A stretch of DNA of 58,241 nt from JALZAQ01 sp038253885 (GCA_038253885.1 JBBSGP010000019.1:1-58241); one strand, 5' to 3'; counted from the first letter of the stretch, positions 24,538 through 33,746 are shown. Translations and numbers: made by a program. Notes: generated by a model not told the origin, from the sequence alone.

Positions 24538-25449
24538 GTGGACCGTCCGGTAGAGCACCGTTTCGATAAGCTGAGCAAGTCGCTCGCGGGCAATGGCGAG
24601 ACCGCACTGTCGCGCCGAGCGGCGTTCGGGCGGGCGGCGCGAGCGACCCTCGGGGGCCTGTTCGCGACGATGGGATTTGAAGCGGTTGGCGCGCGACGGG
24701 TGATGGCGCAGGATCGGGACGGGGCCTGGCATCCGGGCTCGGATGAGCCGGGCTCGGGGATAGGACAGAACACGTGCGACAAGTGTGCGTGCGGGATGAC
24801 GCTGTGCGGCGGCACGTGCACACTGCTCTCGCTCGACCCGCTGAACTGCGGTGCCTGCGGCCGTGCGTGCGGGCAAGGGCAGGTGTGTGTCGGCGGTAAC
24901 TGCGTTTCGCTCAACGGCACAACATGCGCGCCTGGCCAGGTGATCTGCGGCGGCGCCTGCGTGAGCGTCCAGGCGGATCCGAACAACTGCGGCGGCTGTG
25001 GGAAGAGATGTGCGCCGGGTCAGACCTGCGTCAGCGGCGTGTGCCAGGGCGTGACGTGTCCGCCGGGGCAAACGAACTGCGGCGGAACGTGCCGAGACCT
25101 CGGTGCCGACGTCAATAATTGCGGTGGTTGCGGGAGAGCGTGCCCCGGCGGCGGGGCCTGCATTAGTGGCGTGTGCCAGGGATTCACGTGCCCGCCCGGA
25201 CAGGTCAACTGCGGCGGCAGCTGTCACGACCTCAGTGTCGACGTCAATAGTTGCGGTGCGTGCGGGAAAGTCTGCCCGAGCGGCAGCCTGTGCGTTGGCG
25301 GCGCATGCGTCTGTCCGACGGGCACACGGTTACTCAATGGTCGATGTGCGACGTGTATTGCCTCCGGCGACCCGTGTATCGGCTCAGCGCAATGCTGCAG
25401 CGGCGTGTGCGTTGCGGTCGCCGGCAGGACTGAACGAGTATGCCAGTGA
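24538..25449 (+). CDS. Cys-rich exported protein with twin-arginine-like leader
   Basis: A roughly 303-residue protein. The GTG at 24538 is chosen because AAGGAGG lies five to eight bases upstream. Residues 20-60 include SRRAAFGRAARATLGG and end with RRVMAQ, a twin-arginine-like signal. The mature part has about 40 Cys in repeats of about 40 residues: CxxGxxxCGGxCxxLxxDxxNCGxCGxxC, then GxxCVSGVCQG. This is the Stig1-like/Cys-knot spacing found in secreted bacterial and plant proteins. A last module (CIASGDPCIGSAQCCSGVC) is Dickkopf-like. Tat export would imply folding or disulfide formation before transport, which contrasts with the thioredoxin-like neighbour. Function unknown. Confidence 0.8.
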   Translation: MDRPVEHRFDKLSKSLAGNGETALSRRAAFGRAARATLGGLFATMGFEAVGARRVMAQDRDGAWHPGSDEPGSGIGQNTCDKCACGMTLCGGTCTLLSLDPLNCGACGRACGQGQVCVGGNCVSLNGTTCAPGQVICGGACVSVQADPNNCGGCGKRCAPGQTCVSGVCQGVTCPPGQTNCGGTCRDLGADVNNCGGCGRACPGGGACISGVCQGFTCPPGQVNCGGSCHDLSVDVNSCGACGKVCPSGSLCVGGACVCPTGTRLLNGRCATCIASGDPCIGSAQCCSGVCVAVAGRTERVCQ

Positions 25450-25562
25450 GGGCACTCCCCCGTGATCGATTTCCCCGGGAAAGCCCACGGGGTAGCGAGT
25501 CGCGGGGTCAACTCGTCGTCGCGATTAGCTAACCTAACCCATCAGTCAAACCATGCGTAACA

Positions 25563-25594
25563 GAAGCGCCCGGTAATCAATCGCCGGGCGCTTC
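25563..25594. terminator. Perfect 11-bp stem hairpin
   Basis: GAAGCGCCCGG and CCGGGCGCTTC pair perfectly around a 10-base loop, 113 bases after the Cys-rich gene stop. There is no T-run, so termination is likely but unproven. Confidence 0.5.
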
Positions 25595-25612
25595 GTGGTC
25601 TGCGTGGTTGAT

Positions 25613-25700
25613 CCGCGATGTGGTCGTCACCCACCGACTTCGGCACCACGACTGCGGCCTTCTTCCTCACCCGCTGGATCACCAGACCGTTTGCCCTACG
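25613..25700 (+). pseudogene. Fragment of a DUF1624 (acyltransferase-like) gene
   Basis: About 75 bases closely match 30300-30378 inside the intact DUF1624 gene, including CCACCGAC and a run CTCACCCGCTGGATCACC. Translated, it reads SSPTDFGTTTAAFFLTRWIT against SSPTDLATTTPVLFLTRWIT in the intact protein. Flanking bases no longer match. It is a degraded paralog or duplicated scrap. The remainder of 25450-25834 has no gene. Confidence 0.7.
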
Positions 25701-25834
25701 GCTTGGCTTTCGCCGCTTTCTTGTTCCGGTGATCCTGACAAGGTTGGCGATCCGGCGGCTGACAATGCAGAATTAATACCATTGGTCGGGCGAGTCACGG
25801 CCAGGCCATTCTACTGCTCATCTTCCGAAAAGCC

Positions 25835-26422
25835 GTGCCCGAAGAGATCGAGATCGACACCGACAGGCTTCGCGAGTCCATCGATCAAGAGATCGAGCGC
25901 CATGGCGGATCTCTCCTCCGCTGGATCTCTCTGACGACGGCGCTCCTTGCGGTGCTTGCGGCAATAGGCTCCCTCCGCGCCGGCGCAACCGTGAACGAGG
26001 CGCTCGTCCTGAAAACCGAGGCCACACGACTGCAGGCCGAGGCGTCGGACCAATGGGCGTACTATCAGGCGAAGGGCATCAAGGCAGCGGTCGCTCAGAG
26101 CGCCCAGAACGCATGGGCCGCGGCAGGTCGACCAGCGCCTGGCGCGCTGGCGGACCAAGCCACCCGCTATTCGGCCGAGCAGGGCGACATCCAGCGCAAG
26201 GCGATCGCGCTCGAAGCCCAGCGCGATGAGCGGTCACGCGAGGCGGACCGTCTGCTGGAGAAACACCATCGTTATGCGACCGCTGTCGCCCTCTTTCAGA
26301 TTGCGATCGCGCTCGGCGCGATCGCGGCGTTGACGCGAGTGCGGCTGGCCTGGCTGGCGTCGCTCCTCGCAGGAGTTGTGGGCGTGGTGATGTTGGCCAT
26401 ACCGCTGCTGCAACGTTCGTAG
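25835..26422 (+). CDS. DUF4337-family membrane protein
   Basis: A 195-residue protein. It begins at a GTG with an acidic cytoplasmic N-terminus, then one membrane span (residues about 28-48, WISLTTALLAVLAAIGSL). A long helical soluble region contains EASDQWAYYQAKGIK, the DUF4337 signature, and two C-terminal spans (ATAVALFQIAIALGAIAALT; WLASLLAGVVGVVMLAIPLL) close it. The soluble helix (about 65-145) is rich in Ala, Glu and Gln and may form a coiled coil. The function of the family is unknown. It is transcribed in the same direction as the kinase gene that follows 177 bases later. Confidence 0.82.
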   Translation: MPEEIEIDTDRLRESIDQEIERHGGSLLRWISLTTALLAVLAAIGSLRAGATVNEALVLKTEATRLQAEASDQWAYYQAKGIKAAVAQSAQNAWAAAGRPAPGALADQATRYSAEQGDIQRKAIALEAQRDERSREADRLLEKHHRYATAVALFQIAIALGAIAALTRVRLAWLASLLAGVVGVVMLAIPLLQRS

Positions 26423-26599
26423 CCCATAGGGAGTTACTGGACTGCGACGGGCGCTCCACGCCAGCGATGCGGCGTGCGGGCTTCACTGTCGGTGGCTGAC
26501 GAACAGGCCCGCCACTGAAGCCGAGAGGTGTCTGCGCCACGGATTGTCCGCATTGGTGAAGTTGTAAGGATCCCCCCTCACACGCAGGATCGGTCGCCA

Positions 26600-28810
26600 G
26601 TGGCCATTGCCCTTCCGCGCCTCAAAGCCGCGCTCGCCGATCGCTACCGCATCGACCGCGAGATCGGCCACGGGGGCATGGCGACTGTGTTTCTCGCCGA
26701 CGACGTGAAGCATCACCGCCAGGTGGCGATCAAGGTTCTCCGCGCCGAGCTGGCATCGCTGCTCGGTGCCGACCGGTTTCTGCGCGAGGTCGAGATCGCC
26801 GCGAAGCTGAATCATCCGCACATCTTGCCTCTGTACGACTCCGGCGAGGCCGATGGCTTCCTGTTCTACGTCATGCCCTACGTCAAAGGGGAATCGCTCC
26901 GGCGCAAGCTCGATCGCGAGAAGCAGCTCTCGGTCGACGAAGCCCTCGCCATCACCCGTCAAGTCGCCTCGGCGCTCGGCCACGCGCACGGGCAGGATGT
27001 GATCCACCGCGACATCAAGCCGGAGAACATCCTGCTGCATGAAGGAGAAGCGATGGTCGCGGACTTCGGGATCGCCCTGGTGATGACCGCCGCGGGAGAG
27101 GAGCGGCTCACGGAGACGGGGCTCGTCGTGGGCACGCCGAGGTACATGAGCCCAGAGCAGGCGATGAACGAGGGAGCCCCGGATGCCCGGAGCGATGTCT
27201 ACAGTCTCGGCTGCGTCCTCTACGAGATGCTCGCGGGCGAGCCCCCATACACGGGAGCGAACGCGCAAGTACTGATCGCCAAGCTGCTGGTGGATCCCGT
27301 GCCCACCGTGAGGCGACTTCGAGCCACGGTACCGGCGGGCGTAGAGCAGGCGCTAACGAAGGCGCTCGCCAAGGCGCCCGCCGACCGGTTCATCTCGACC
27401 AGTGCCTTCGCGGGCGCGCTCACCACGACGGCGCCAACCCGGCCCGCGGCGGTCGCGGTTTTGCCGTTCGTCAGCCTGAGCGCGGATCCCGAAAACGAAT
27501 TCTTCGCTGATGGTATCACGGAAGACGTCATCGCTCACCTGTCGAAGATCCGTGCCCTCAAGGTCATCTCCCGCACATCGGTGACGCCGTTCAAGAAGTC
27601 GCTCCAGAGCCTCAAGGAGATCGGGGCGAAGTTGGGAGCGGCGGCGCTGGTCGAGGGGAGCGTCCGCCGCGCCGGGGATCGGGTGCGAATCGTGGCGCAG
27701 CTCATCGATGTTGAAACGGACCAGCATCTGTGGGCCGAGACCTATGACCGGCAGCTGACCGACATCTTCGCGATCCAGACCGACGTGGCCCTGCGTATCG
27801 CGACTGCTCTCCAGGCCGAGCTGTCCGTCGACGAGCAGGCACGCATCCGGAAGGAGCCCACAAGCGACCTCCAGGCCTACCAGCTCTACCTTCAGGCCCG
27901 ACATTGGCTCGTCAAGTACACTAACGCGGGCATGCAGCGCGCGATCACCTATTTCGAGCGAGCCATCGCAAGGGACCCGGAGTATGCTTTGGCCTACGCC
28001 GGCACGGCCATGGCCTATACGGAGATGGGGGAGGTAGGCGCGCTGGCGCCGGACGTAGCCTACCAGCGAGCCAAGGTCGCGGGAGCAACTGCTCTCAGGC
28101 TCGACCCGAATCTCGGTGAAGCACACTGCACAGTGGCATATCTGCACCTGATCGATCTTGACTGGCCTATCGCCGAGCAGGAGTTCAGGCGTGCGCTGGA
28201 GCTGAGCCCAAGCAGCGCGGATGCCTACGACCTGTACGGGCGCATGTGCTCAGGGCTCGGGCGCTACGACGAGGCCCTTGTGCTGCTGCGACGGGCGCAG
28301 GAGCTGGACCCGCTTGCTCACCAGATGGATGTCGCCACCACGCTTATTCGTGCCGGTCGGTACGACGAGGCTGCGCTGGAGGCGGCTCGGGGACTGGAGT
28401 TCGATGCCGATCGTGATCGCACACACGCAACCCTCGGATGGGCGCACCTCAAGAAAGGGGTGGTCGAAGAAGGGCTGGCCGAGCTGGAGCGGGCGGTGTC
28501 GCTCTCTCCCGGTAGTGCCCAATGGCTCGCGCAGCTCGGACAGGCCTACGCCCTGGTGGGCCGCGCCGACCAAGCCCGAGAGGTGTTGCGACAACTCGAA
28601 GACCAGGCACGACGCACATACGTCTCACCCTACCACCTGGCCTTTGTCTACACAGGGCTCGGCGAACAGGAGCGGGCCATCGACCTGCTCGAGCAGGCCG
28701 TTGATGAGCGCTCTGGAGCGGTGTACGGCACCAAGGGCTCGTTCCTGTTCGCGCCCCTGCGCTCGAACCCGAGATTCACGGGGCTGCTCAGGAAGATGAA
28801 CCTGGCCTGA
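26600..28810 (+). CDS. Ser/Thr protein kinase with TolB-like and TPR domains
   Basis: A soluble protein of about 736 residues. The PknB-type kinase domain covers about 10-265: glycine loop IGHGGMATVFL, Lys in VAIKVLR, catalytic HRDIKPENIL, DFGIA, activation-segment end GTPRYMSPEQ, and DVYSLGCVLYEML. Next comes a TolB/FlgO-like domain (about 285-415, VAVLPFVSLSADPENEFFAD, LVEGSVRRAGDRVRIVAQLI). From about 430 to the end are TPR repeats. There is no transmembrane segment, so it acts in the cytoplasm; this layout is common in Gemmatimonadota. The GTG at 26600 lies just before the conserved ALADRYRI stretch; a GTG at 26528 would add 24 unconserved residues. Confidence 0.9.
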   Translation: MAIALPRLKAALADRYRIDREIGHGGMATVFLADDVKHHRQVAIKVLRAELASLLGADRFLREVEIAAKLNHPHILPLYDSGEADGFLFYVMPYVKGESLRRKLDREKQLSVDEALAITRQVASALGHAHGQDVIHRDIKPENILLHEGEAMVADFGIALVMTAAGEERLTETGLVVGTPRYMSPEQAMNEGAPDARSDVYSLGCVLYEMLAGEPPYTGANAQVLIAKLLVDPVPTVRRLRATVPAGVEQALTKALAKAPADRFISTSAFAGALTTTAPTRPAAVAVLPFVSLSADPENEFFADGITEDVIAHLSKIRALKVISRTSVTPFKKSLQSLKEIGAKLGAAALVEGSVRRAGDRVRIVAQLIDVETDQHLWAETYDRQLTDIFAIQTDVALRIATALQAELSVDEQARIRKEPTSDLQAYQLYLQARHWLVKYTNAGMQRAITYFERAIARDPEYALAYAGTAMAYTEMGEVGALAPDVAYQRAKVAGATALRLDPNLGEAHCTVAYLHLIDLDWPIAEQEFRRALELSPSSADAYDLYGRMCSGLGRYDEALVLLRRAQELDPLAHQMDVATTLIRAGRYDEAALEAARGLEFDADRDRTHATLGWAHLKKGVVEEGLAELERAVSLSPGSAQWLAQLGQAYALVGRADQAREVLRQLEDQARRTYVSPYHLAFVYTGLGEQERAIDLLEQAVDERSGAVYGTKGSFLFAPLRSNPRFTGLLRKMNLA

Positions 28811-28828
28811 ATGGACGTCCGTCGGTGG

Positions 28829-28846
28829 GACGGCGATCTCGCCGTC
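28829..28846 (+). terminator. Hairpin after kinase gene
   Basis: GACGGCGA and TCGCCGTC pair perfectly around two bases, 18 bases after the kinase stop. There is no T-run. In 28847-29025 I see no reliable gene; one frame reads hydrophobic residues (GLSVVSGILIAGLGWRF) before a stop at 28998 and could be a stump. Confidence 0.3.
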
Positions 28847-29025
28847 GCGGGTGCTTTCAGAGCGTGCGGAACGGCGACTACGGACTTTCCGTTGTATCGG
28901 GCATCTTGATCGCCGGCCTCGGCTGGCGCTTCTGCAGAGGCCGTCATGACATCACGCTGTTGATTCTCGGCGGACCCCTCGCCCAATGGGGGGGGTGACA
29001 GCTCTCACGCGTCCCCGATTCCCGA

Positions 29026-29075
29026 ACAAAAAAGGAACCGGCGCTCGGCGAGTGGATACGCCGTGCGCCGGTTGC
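29026..29075 (-). terminator. Rho-independent terminator of the DUF4440 gene
   Basis: On the minus strand, AACCGGCG pairs with CGCCGGTT, with further partial pairing inside, followed after CC by six T. It lies 43 bases beyond the stop of the gene at 29118-29951. Confidence 0.75.
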
Positions 29076-29117
29076 CCCGCCACCACCGTCGACGCGTCGC
29101 GCGCAGCGCGCCACGCG

Positions 29118-29951
29118 CTACGGAATCGGCGTGCCCTGTGTGGCCCACACCTGCCACCGGCCGTCCCGCTTGATGAACGTGTCGGTGAACCTGACGCGCC
29201 GGTCGAACGCCTTGCCGTCCGCGTCCTTGCCTCGCTCATGGTTGACCCCGGTCACGACTCCCACGTCGCCTTCGACCCGCGCCGTGAGCTCTGACAGCTC
29301 GAGCGCGTCGTAGACCCTCTTGTCGGATTTCGCTGACGCGACAGCCTGTGCCCTGTTCTCGATGGCCCCGGTGCGGCTGCTGATCTCGCTCGCAAAGGGC
29401 GCGTAGGTCTTCTCGATCCAGTCCGCGTCGTGGCGCATGGCCGCATCGTTCCAGTCCTGCTCGATGTACAGAAGCTGCTGCCCGTCCGTCAGCGCATGTC
29501 CCGTGCTGCTCACCACCTGCCACTTGCCCCCGCGCTTCTCGAGAAAGTGCAAGCTGCGGGAATAGGATGGCAGCTTGGTCGTCGCGTCGACGAACGTGTT
29601 CCGATGGCTGATCGTCGCCGTGAGCGGAGTGCAGCTGATGACGTAGCGGTCGGCCGTGGCGGCCGGCGCCGCGGAAACCGCGTTGAGCGCGGCGTTGCGC
29701 TCGTTGGTCGCGAGCAGCGTGGGCTTGTCGACCGTACCGAACACATTGATGCCCATGTAGTTATCGGCGACGAAGTTGGTGACCGCGGCTCGATCGCCTT
29801 TCACCGTTGCGTCGCCCCACGCCCTGTCGAACGCCTCCAGCGCAGACTTGTCGGCTGGCGAGCACTGCGCGAGCAGCGGAGTCGATCCAAGGTGAAGCGC
29901 CAGCGTGGCTGCTGTCACGTGTACCGCGGTACGTATGGTAGAGGTCGGCAT
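29118..29951 (-). CDS. Secreted protein with two DUF4440/SnoaL-like domains
   Basis: A 277-residue protein with a signal peptide ending STPLLAQ at about residue 29. Two NTF2-like units follow. The first (about 35-155) has AFDRAWGDATVKGDRAAVTN, NYMGINVFG and GGKWQVVSSTGHAL. The second (about 160-277) has IEQDWNDAAMRHDADWIEKT, NHERGKDADGKAFDRRVRFT and DGRWQVWATQGTP. The duplication is internal: both units share the helix-W-A pattern and the RxGxWQV end. It acts outside the cytoplasm as a binding or enzymatic domain of unknown substrate. A classical terminator follows. Region 29952-30194 shows no gene. Confidence 0.85.
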   Translation of the reverse strand: MPTSTIRTAVHVTAATLALHLGSTPLLAQCSPADKSALEAFDRAWGDATVKGDRAAVTNFVADNYMGINVFGTVDKPTLLATNERNAALNAVSAAPAATADRYVISCTPLTATISHRNTFVDATTKLPSYSRSLHFLEKRGGKWQVVSSTGHALTDGQQLLYIEQDWNDAAMRHDADWIEKTYAPFASEISSRTGAIENRAQAVASAKSDKRVYDALELSELTARVEGDVGVVTGVNHERGKDADGKAFDRRVRFTDTFIKRDGRWQVWATQGTPIP

Positions 29952-30194
29952 CTGAGCTCCGGGTGGGGGATGAGAACCTTCCTGAGAGACACACGAGGAT
30001 GGACGCCGAGGAGCAATGTGTCAATAACAGCCACGGCGTCGTGAGCGCGTCCGGATCCTGTCAGAAATCCTGAGCACCACTGGTTGCGCTCCGTTTCATC
30101 CGGCAAGATGAGGTGGAGTTCTTATTGTCCCGAATGCCATAAGTGGCACCGTGTTCAAGAGTTCATTTAGGTTGTCGTCCTTAGCTGGATCATC

Positions 30195-31391
30195 ATGAAC
30201 GAGGCGCAAGAGCAGCGGCGCGTCGGATCGATCGACGCGGTTCGCGGGACAGTCATGGTCATCATGGCGCTCGATCACGTCCGCGATTTCATTCACCGCG
30301 CCGCGATGTCGTCGTCACCCACCGACCTCGCCACGACCACCCCGGTCCTCTTTCTCACCCGCTGGATCACCCACTTCTGCGCCCCAGTGTTCATGTTCAC
30401 AGCCGGACTGGGCGCGTTTCTCTGGTGGCGGCGGGGAAGGACGACGCGGCAACTCTCGATCTTCCTGTTGACCCGCGGACTCTGGCTCGTGCTCCTGGAG
30501 CTCACGGTCATGCGGCTCGCGTACGACTTCAACTTCGACCAGAGCTACCCGGTTCTTCTTCTCGTCCTCTGGGTACTCGGCGCCTGCATGGTCGTCATGG
30601 CGGGATTGGTCTGGCTGCCCGTACGCGTCCTCGCCGTCCTGAGCGTCGCGACGATCGCACTGCACAATTCCCTGGACGGCATCAACCTGTCGGGGTTCGG
30701 CTCGGCAGCGCCGCTCTGGAATCTGATCCGCCAACCAGGCGCGTTCCGCATGGCGGGTGCGCTCGTGATCGTCGGATATCCGCTGGTGCCCTGGGTCGCG
30801 GTCATGGCCCTCGGCTTCTCCTTCGGTCTGCTCTTTCAGATGGAGCCGGCGAAGAGACGGCGATACCTCGTCCGCATCGGGCTCGCGGCCACGTTGGCAT
30901 TCCTGGTAATCCGCGCGCTCAACGTTTATGGTGACCCGGCGCCGTGGTCCACGCAGCGGTCGGCCACGTTCACTGTCCTTTCCTTTCTCAACACGACGAA
31001 GTATCCGCCGTCGCTCGCGTTCCTGCTGATGACGCTGGGACCCGCGCTGCTGGCGTTGGCCTGGACCGATCGGCTGACGCTCGCGCCCTCCCACCCGCTG
31101 ATCGTCTTCGGGCGCGTACCCCTCTTCTACTTCGTCGCGCACTTCTACGCCGCACACCTGGCCGCGGCGTTACTGGCGTTGTACAGGTATGGATCGCCGG
31201 CGTGGGAGTTCTTCTTCCTCCCGGTGCCGTCGATGGGCGGCCCGGCGACCACGTTCCCACCGGCATTTGGCTACGACCTGTGGGTCGCCTACGTTGTGTG
31301 GGCGCTGATCGTCGTCGGGCTGTACCCGGTGTGCCGGTGGCTCGCGTCGGTCAAAGCCAGGCGACGCGATTGGTGGTTGAGCTATCTCTAG
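30195..31391 (+). CDS. DUF1624/heparan-alpha-glucosaminide acetyltransferase-like membrane protein
   Basis: A 398-residue protein with about ten membrane spans. It starts with the family signature GSIDAVRGTVMVIMALDHVR, then SSPTDLATTTPVLFLTRWIT and FCAPVFMFTAGLGAFLW. Later come ELTVMRLAYDFNF, YPLVPWVAVMALGFSFG and a C-terminal ARQW-like soluble edge. Proteins of this group are thought to move acyl groups across the membrane onto sugars or cell-wall parts; the acceptor here is unknown. ATG at 30195 follows an AT-rich stretch. A scrap of a paralog is at 25613. The next gene begins 58 bases downstream. Confidence 0.88.
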   Translation: MNEAQEQRRVGSIDAVRGTVMVIMALDHVRDFIHRAAMSSSPTDLATTTPVLFLTRWITHFCAPVFMFTAGLGAFLWWRRGRTTRQLSIFLLTRGLWLVLLELTVMRLAYDFNFDQSYPVLLLVLWVLGACMVVMAGLVWLPVRVLAVLSVATIALHNSLDGINLSGFGSAAPLWNLIRQPGAFRMAGALVIVGYPLVPWVAVMALGFSFGLLFQMEPAKRRRYLVRIGLAATLAFLVIRALNVYGDPAPWSTQRSATFTVLSFLNTTKYPPSLAFLLMTLGPALLALAWTDRLTLAPSHPLIVFGRVPLFYFVAHFYAAHLAAALLALYRYGSPAWEFFFLPVPSMGGPATTFPPAFGYDLWVAYVVWALIVVGLYPVCRWLASVKARRRDWWLSYL

Positions 31392-31449
31392 CTCGCCGGC
31401 GACATTCGTGTCGCGAAGTTGGCAGCAACCTGAACTCAGGAGGTACCCC

Positions 31450-32193
31450 GTGCGCGCACCCCTCCCCCTCCTCGTGCTGGTGTGCGGGGCCGCCGCATCC
31501 GCCCTGCGCGCTCAGCCCTCGGTGTCAGCCGGCAGCGCAGCGGCACTCTTCGCCCTTCTGATCGCGGACCGCACCGCCGTGGTCACGCGCGCCGATACCG
31601 CCGCATATCGCCGCATGGTTGATCGGGCACTCGTGTATGTCGATGACAACGGCTCCCGCGCCAATGTCGACGAGCATATCAGAGATTTCCTCAAGAGATC
31701 TGACGAGCTTGCGCGCCAGCGTTGGGACATCGACAGCCTGCATGTCTACGTGAGGGGTGAACTTGCGTTTGTCGACTACCGGTTGCTCCAGCACCGACCC
31801 CTTGGCTCGCGCGACGTCATCTCGCCTTATCAGGTGTCGGAAAGCTACGTACGACGCGGCAATCGTTGGCTTCTCTTCCGGCACGCCGAGGCGCATGCCC
31901 TCGCCTTGCCGGCTCCGCAGACACTGGATGCCTCAGTGCTCGATGACTACGTCGGTCGCTACGAGTGGTGGCCCGGCTACGTGGACGTCATCTCGCGGCG
32001 CGGCAACAACCTCTTCAATCAAGCTACCGGTGACAAGGAGGCCACGCTGAATCAGGCCGCGACGACAGAAGCATTCTACATCGCCGGCGACCCAAGCCTC
32101 TTGATCTTCCTTCGTGACAGTACCGGCCGAGTGGTGGCGTACGTGCTGCACGAACCCGACGGTCAGGTGACGCGTGCCCGCAAGTTGCCGTGA
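31450..32193 (+). CDS. Secreted protein with SnoaL/DUF4440-like and C-terminal beta domains
   Basis: A 247-residue protein started at a GTG with an AGGAGG ribosome site six bases upstream. The signal peptide is PLPLLVLVCGAAASALRAQ. Residues about 25-145 form a DUF4440-like unit (ALLIADRTAVVTRADTAAYR, SLHVYVRGELAFVDYRLLQ, RRGNRWLLFRHAEAH). Residues about 158-247 form a small beta unit (DDYVGRYEWWPGYVDVISRR, LLIFLRDSTGRVVAYVLHEP) like the DUF3471 tails of secreted serine hydrolases. It is exported and of unknown function, possibly in one transcript with the DUF1624 gene. Confidence 0.78.
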   Translation: MRAPLPLLVLVCGAAASALRAQPSVSAGSAAALFALLIADRTAVVTRADTAAYRRMVDRALVYVDDNGSRANVDEHIRDFLKRSDELARQRWDIDSLHVYVRGELAFVDYRLLQHRPLGSRDVISPYQVSESYVRRGNRWLLFRHAEAHALALPAPQTLDASVLDDYVGRYEWWPGYVDVISRRGNNLFNQATGDKEATLNQAATTEAFYIAGDPSLLIFLRDSTGRVVAYVLHEPDGQVTRARKLP

Positions 32194-32378
32194 CCCTCTG
32201 GACACCCACTCGCTGTATTCGGCCGAGGTCCCCCGCAGCACCGCACCGGCTGTAGCCGGCGGGTGGTGGACGGGGGGGCAGCTACCGGAAAGGGCTCCTT
32301 CTGCCGGGAGTCGCACGAATCCCGCCCGAGGAATAGTTTCTGCCCGGACGGGCTGCAAGACCCTGCATATCCTGGCTC

Positions 32379-33746
32379 ATGTCGATCGGTCGCAACGATT
32401 CCTGCCCCTGCGGCAGTGGCAAGAAGTACAAGAAGTGTCACGGGATTTCTGATCTCGGAAGCGTCACGTCACCGGAGGTGTCGCGCGCGGCCGAGCTGAA
32501 GGCTTGCGACACGGAGCTCGGCGGCCGGCTCATGCGTTTCGCGCGGATGCGTCACGGTCCGCATTGGATGCACGATGCCCTCGAATCGGAAGGCATGAGG
32601 GAGCTGTCCGACGCCGAGATGCCGATCGTCATTCCATGGCTTCAGCACTTCAAGATAGACAAGTCTGGGTCGACGCTGGCTGATGAGTGGCGACGTCACA
32701 AGGGACGTGGAATCTCGCCCGACGTACTCCTTCTCCTGGAATCGTACGGCGCCGCATGGGTGTCGCTCTGGGAAGTGGCCGAGGTCGAACCGGGCCGGGG
32801 CTCCCGGCTCACGGACCTGCTCACCCGTGAGGAGCGCTTCGTCCACGACGTTCGCTCCTCATCGATTCTGCGGCGATTCGACACCGTTCTTGCGATCATC
32901 CTGACCTGCGACGGCGTCTCGTTTTTCGGTGGCGCTCACACACGACCGCTACCCCCGCAGTTCGCTGATTCCGTAGTCCGACGGGCACGACGCCTGTGCG
33001 GCGTTCGCACCCGCCCCGTCTCGCCGGACAAACTGCGTGATCCCAACATGCAGCTCGAGTTGCTCGCGGTGTGGAATGCCGCCGTGGAAGATATGCTCGA
33101 TCAGCCGCCGCCAACCCTGCAGAACACCGACGGCGATCCGTTCCTGCTCACCAGAGATGACTTCGCCGTCGTTTCGCCGCGCGACGAGGTGGCCCGCCGG
33201 CTGCCTGCGCTCGCGGGTGTGCAGGAGCCCGAGCAGGAGGGCGACGACACCGTGTTCGTCGTTACGAGAGCGGGGAACCCGGTGCATCGGTCGTGGGACA
33301 ACACGGTCATCGGACGCATTGTCCTGTCGGCAACTCGGCTGACCGTCGAGACCAACTCCACCCGCCGCGCCGACTCGCTGAGGTCCGCGGTCGAGGCGAT
33401 GTTGCGGGGGCGGGTGCGCTTCCGCCTGCGCAAGGAGGAGAACACCGACCAGCTCATGGCGGATGCAGGTGCGTCCGCCGCGACCGGAGCGGAGCGCGCG
33501 GACAAACCCCTTGCGCCCGAGATGGTGGTGGCCATGCGGCAGTTCCGGGAGCAGCACATGAGGGATTGGATCGACGATGCCATCCCGGCGCTGGGCGGGC
33601 TCACACCGCGCGAAGCGGCGCGGTTGTCCGGTGCCAGGCCGAAGCTGATAACGCTTCTGAAAGAATTCGAGCAGAGTGAAGAGCGCCTGCCCGAGCCGCA
33701 ACGGATCGACCTGCAATGGCTGCGCGAAGAGCTCGGCTTCTCGTGA
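32379..33746 (+). CDS. SEC-C motif protein with C-terminal MbcA/ParS-like domain
   Basis: A 455-residue cytoplasmic protein. The N-terminus is a SEC-C zinc motif, GRNDSCPCGSGKKYKKCHG (CxCx8CH), as found at the tail of SecA and in many stand-alone proteins. The middle (about 45-390) is helical and unrecognised, with WVSLWEVAEVEPGRG and DTVFVVTRAGNPV. The C-terminus (about 400-440) has MRDWIDDAIPALGGLTPREA, the pattern of DUF2384/MbcA-type toxin-binding or nucleic-acid-related domains, without an adjacent toxin gene. The ATG at 32379 sits at the SEC-C motif. Function unknown. Confidence 0.8.
   Translation: MSIGRNDSCPCGSGKKYKKCHGISDLGSVTSPEVSRAAELKACDTELGGRLMRFARMRHGPHWMHDALESEGMRELSDAEMPIVIPWLQHFKIDKSGSTLADEWRRHKGRGISPDVLLLLESYGAAWVSLWEVAEVEPGRGSRLTDLLTREERFVHDVRSSSILRRFDTVLAIILTCDGVSFFGGAHTRPLPPQFADSVVRRARRLCGVRTRPVSPDKLRDPNMQLELLAVWNAAVEDMLDQPPPTLQNTDGDPFLLTRDDFAVVSPRDEVARRLPALAGVQEPEQEGDDTVFVVTRAGNPVHRSWDNTVIGRIVLSATRLTVETNSTRRADSLRSAVEAMLRGRVRFRLRKEENTDQLMADAGASAATGAERADKPLAPEMVVAMRQFREQHMRDWIDDAIPALGGLTPREAARLSGARPKLITLLKEFEQSEERLPEPQRIDLQWLREELGFS

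Noticed and set aside
26423..26599. Imperfect stem and N-terminal extension of the kinase
   Set aside because: Stem pairing is weak, and the 24 residues from the GTG at 26528 do not resemble kinase N-termini.
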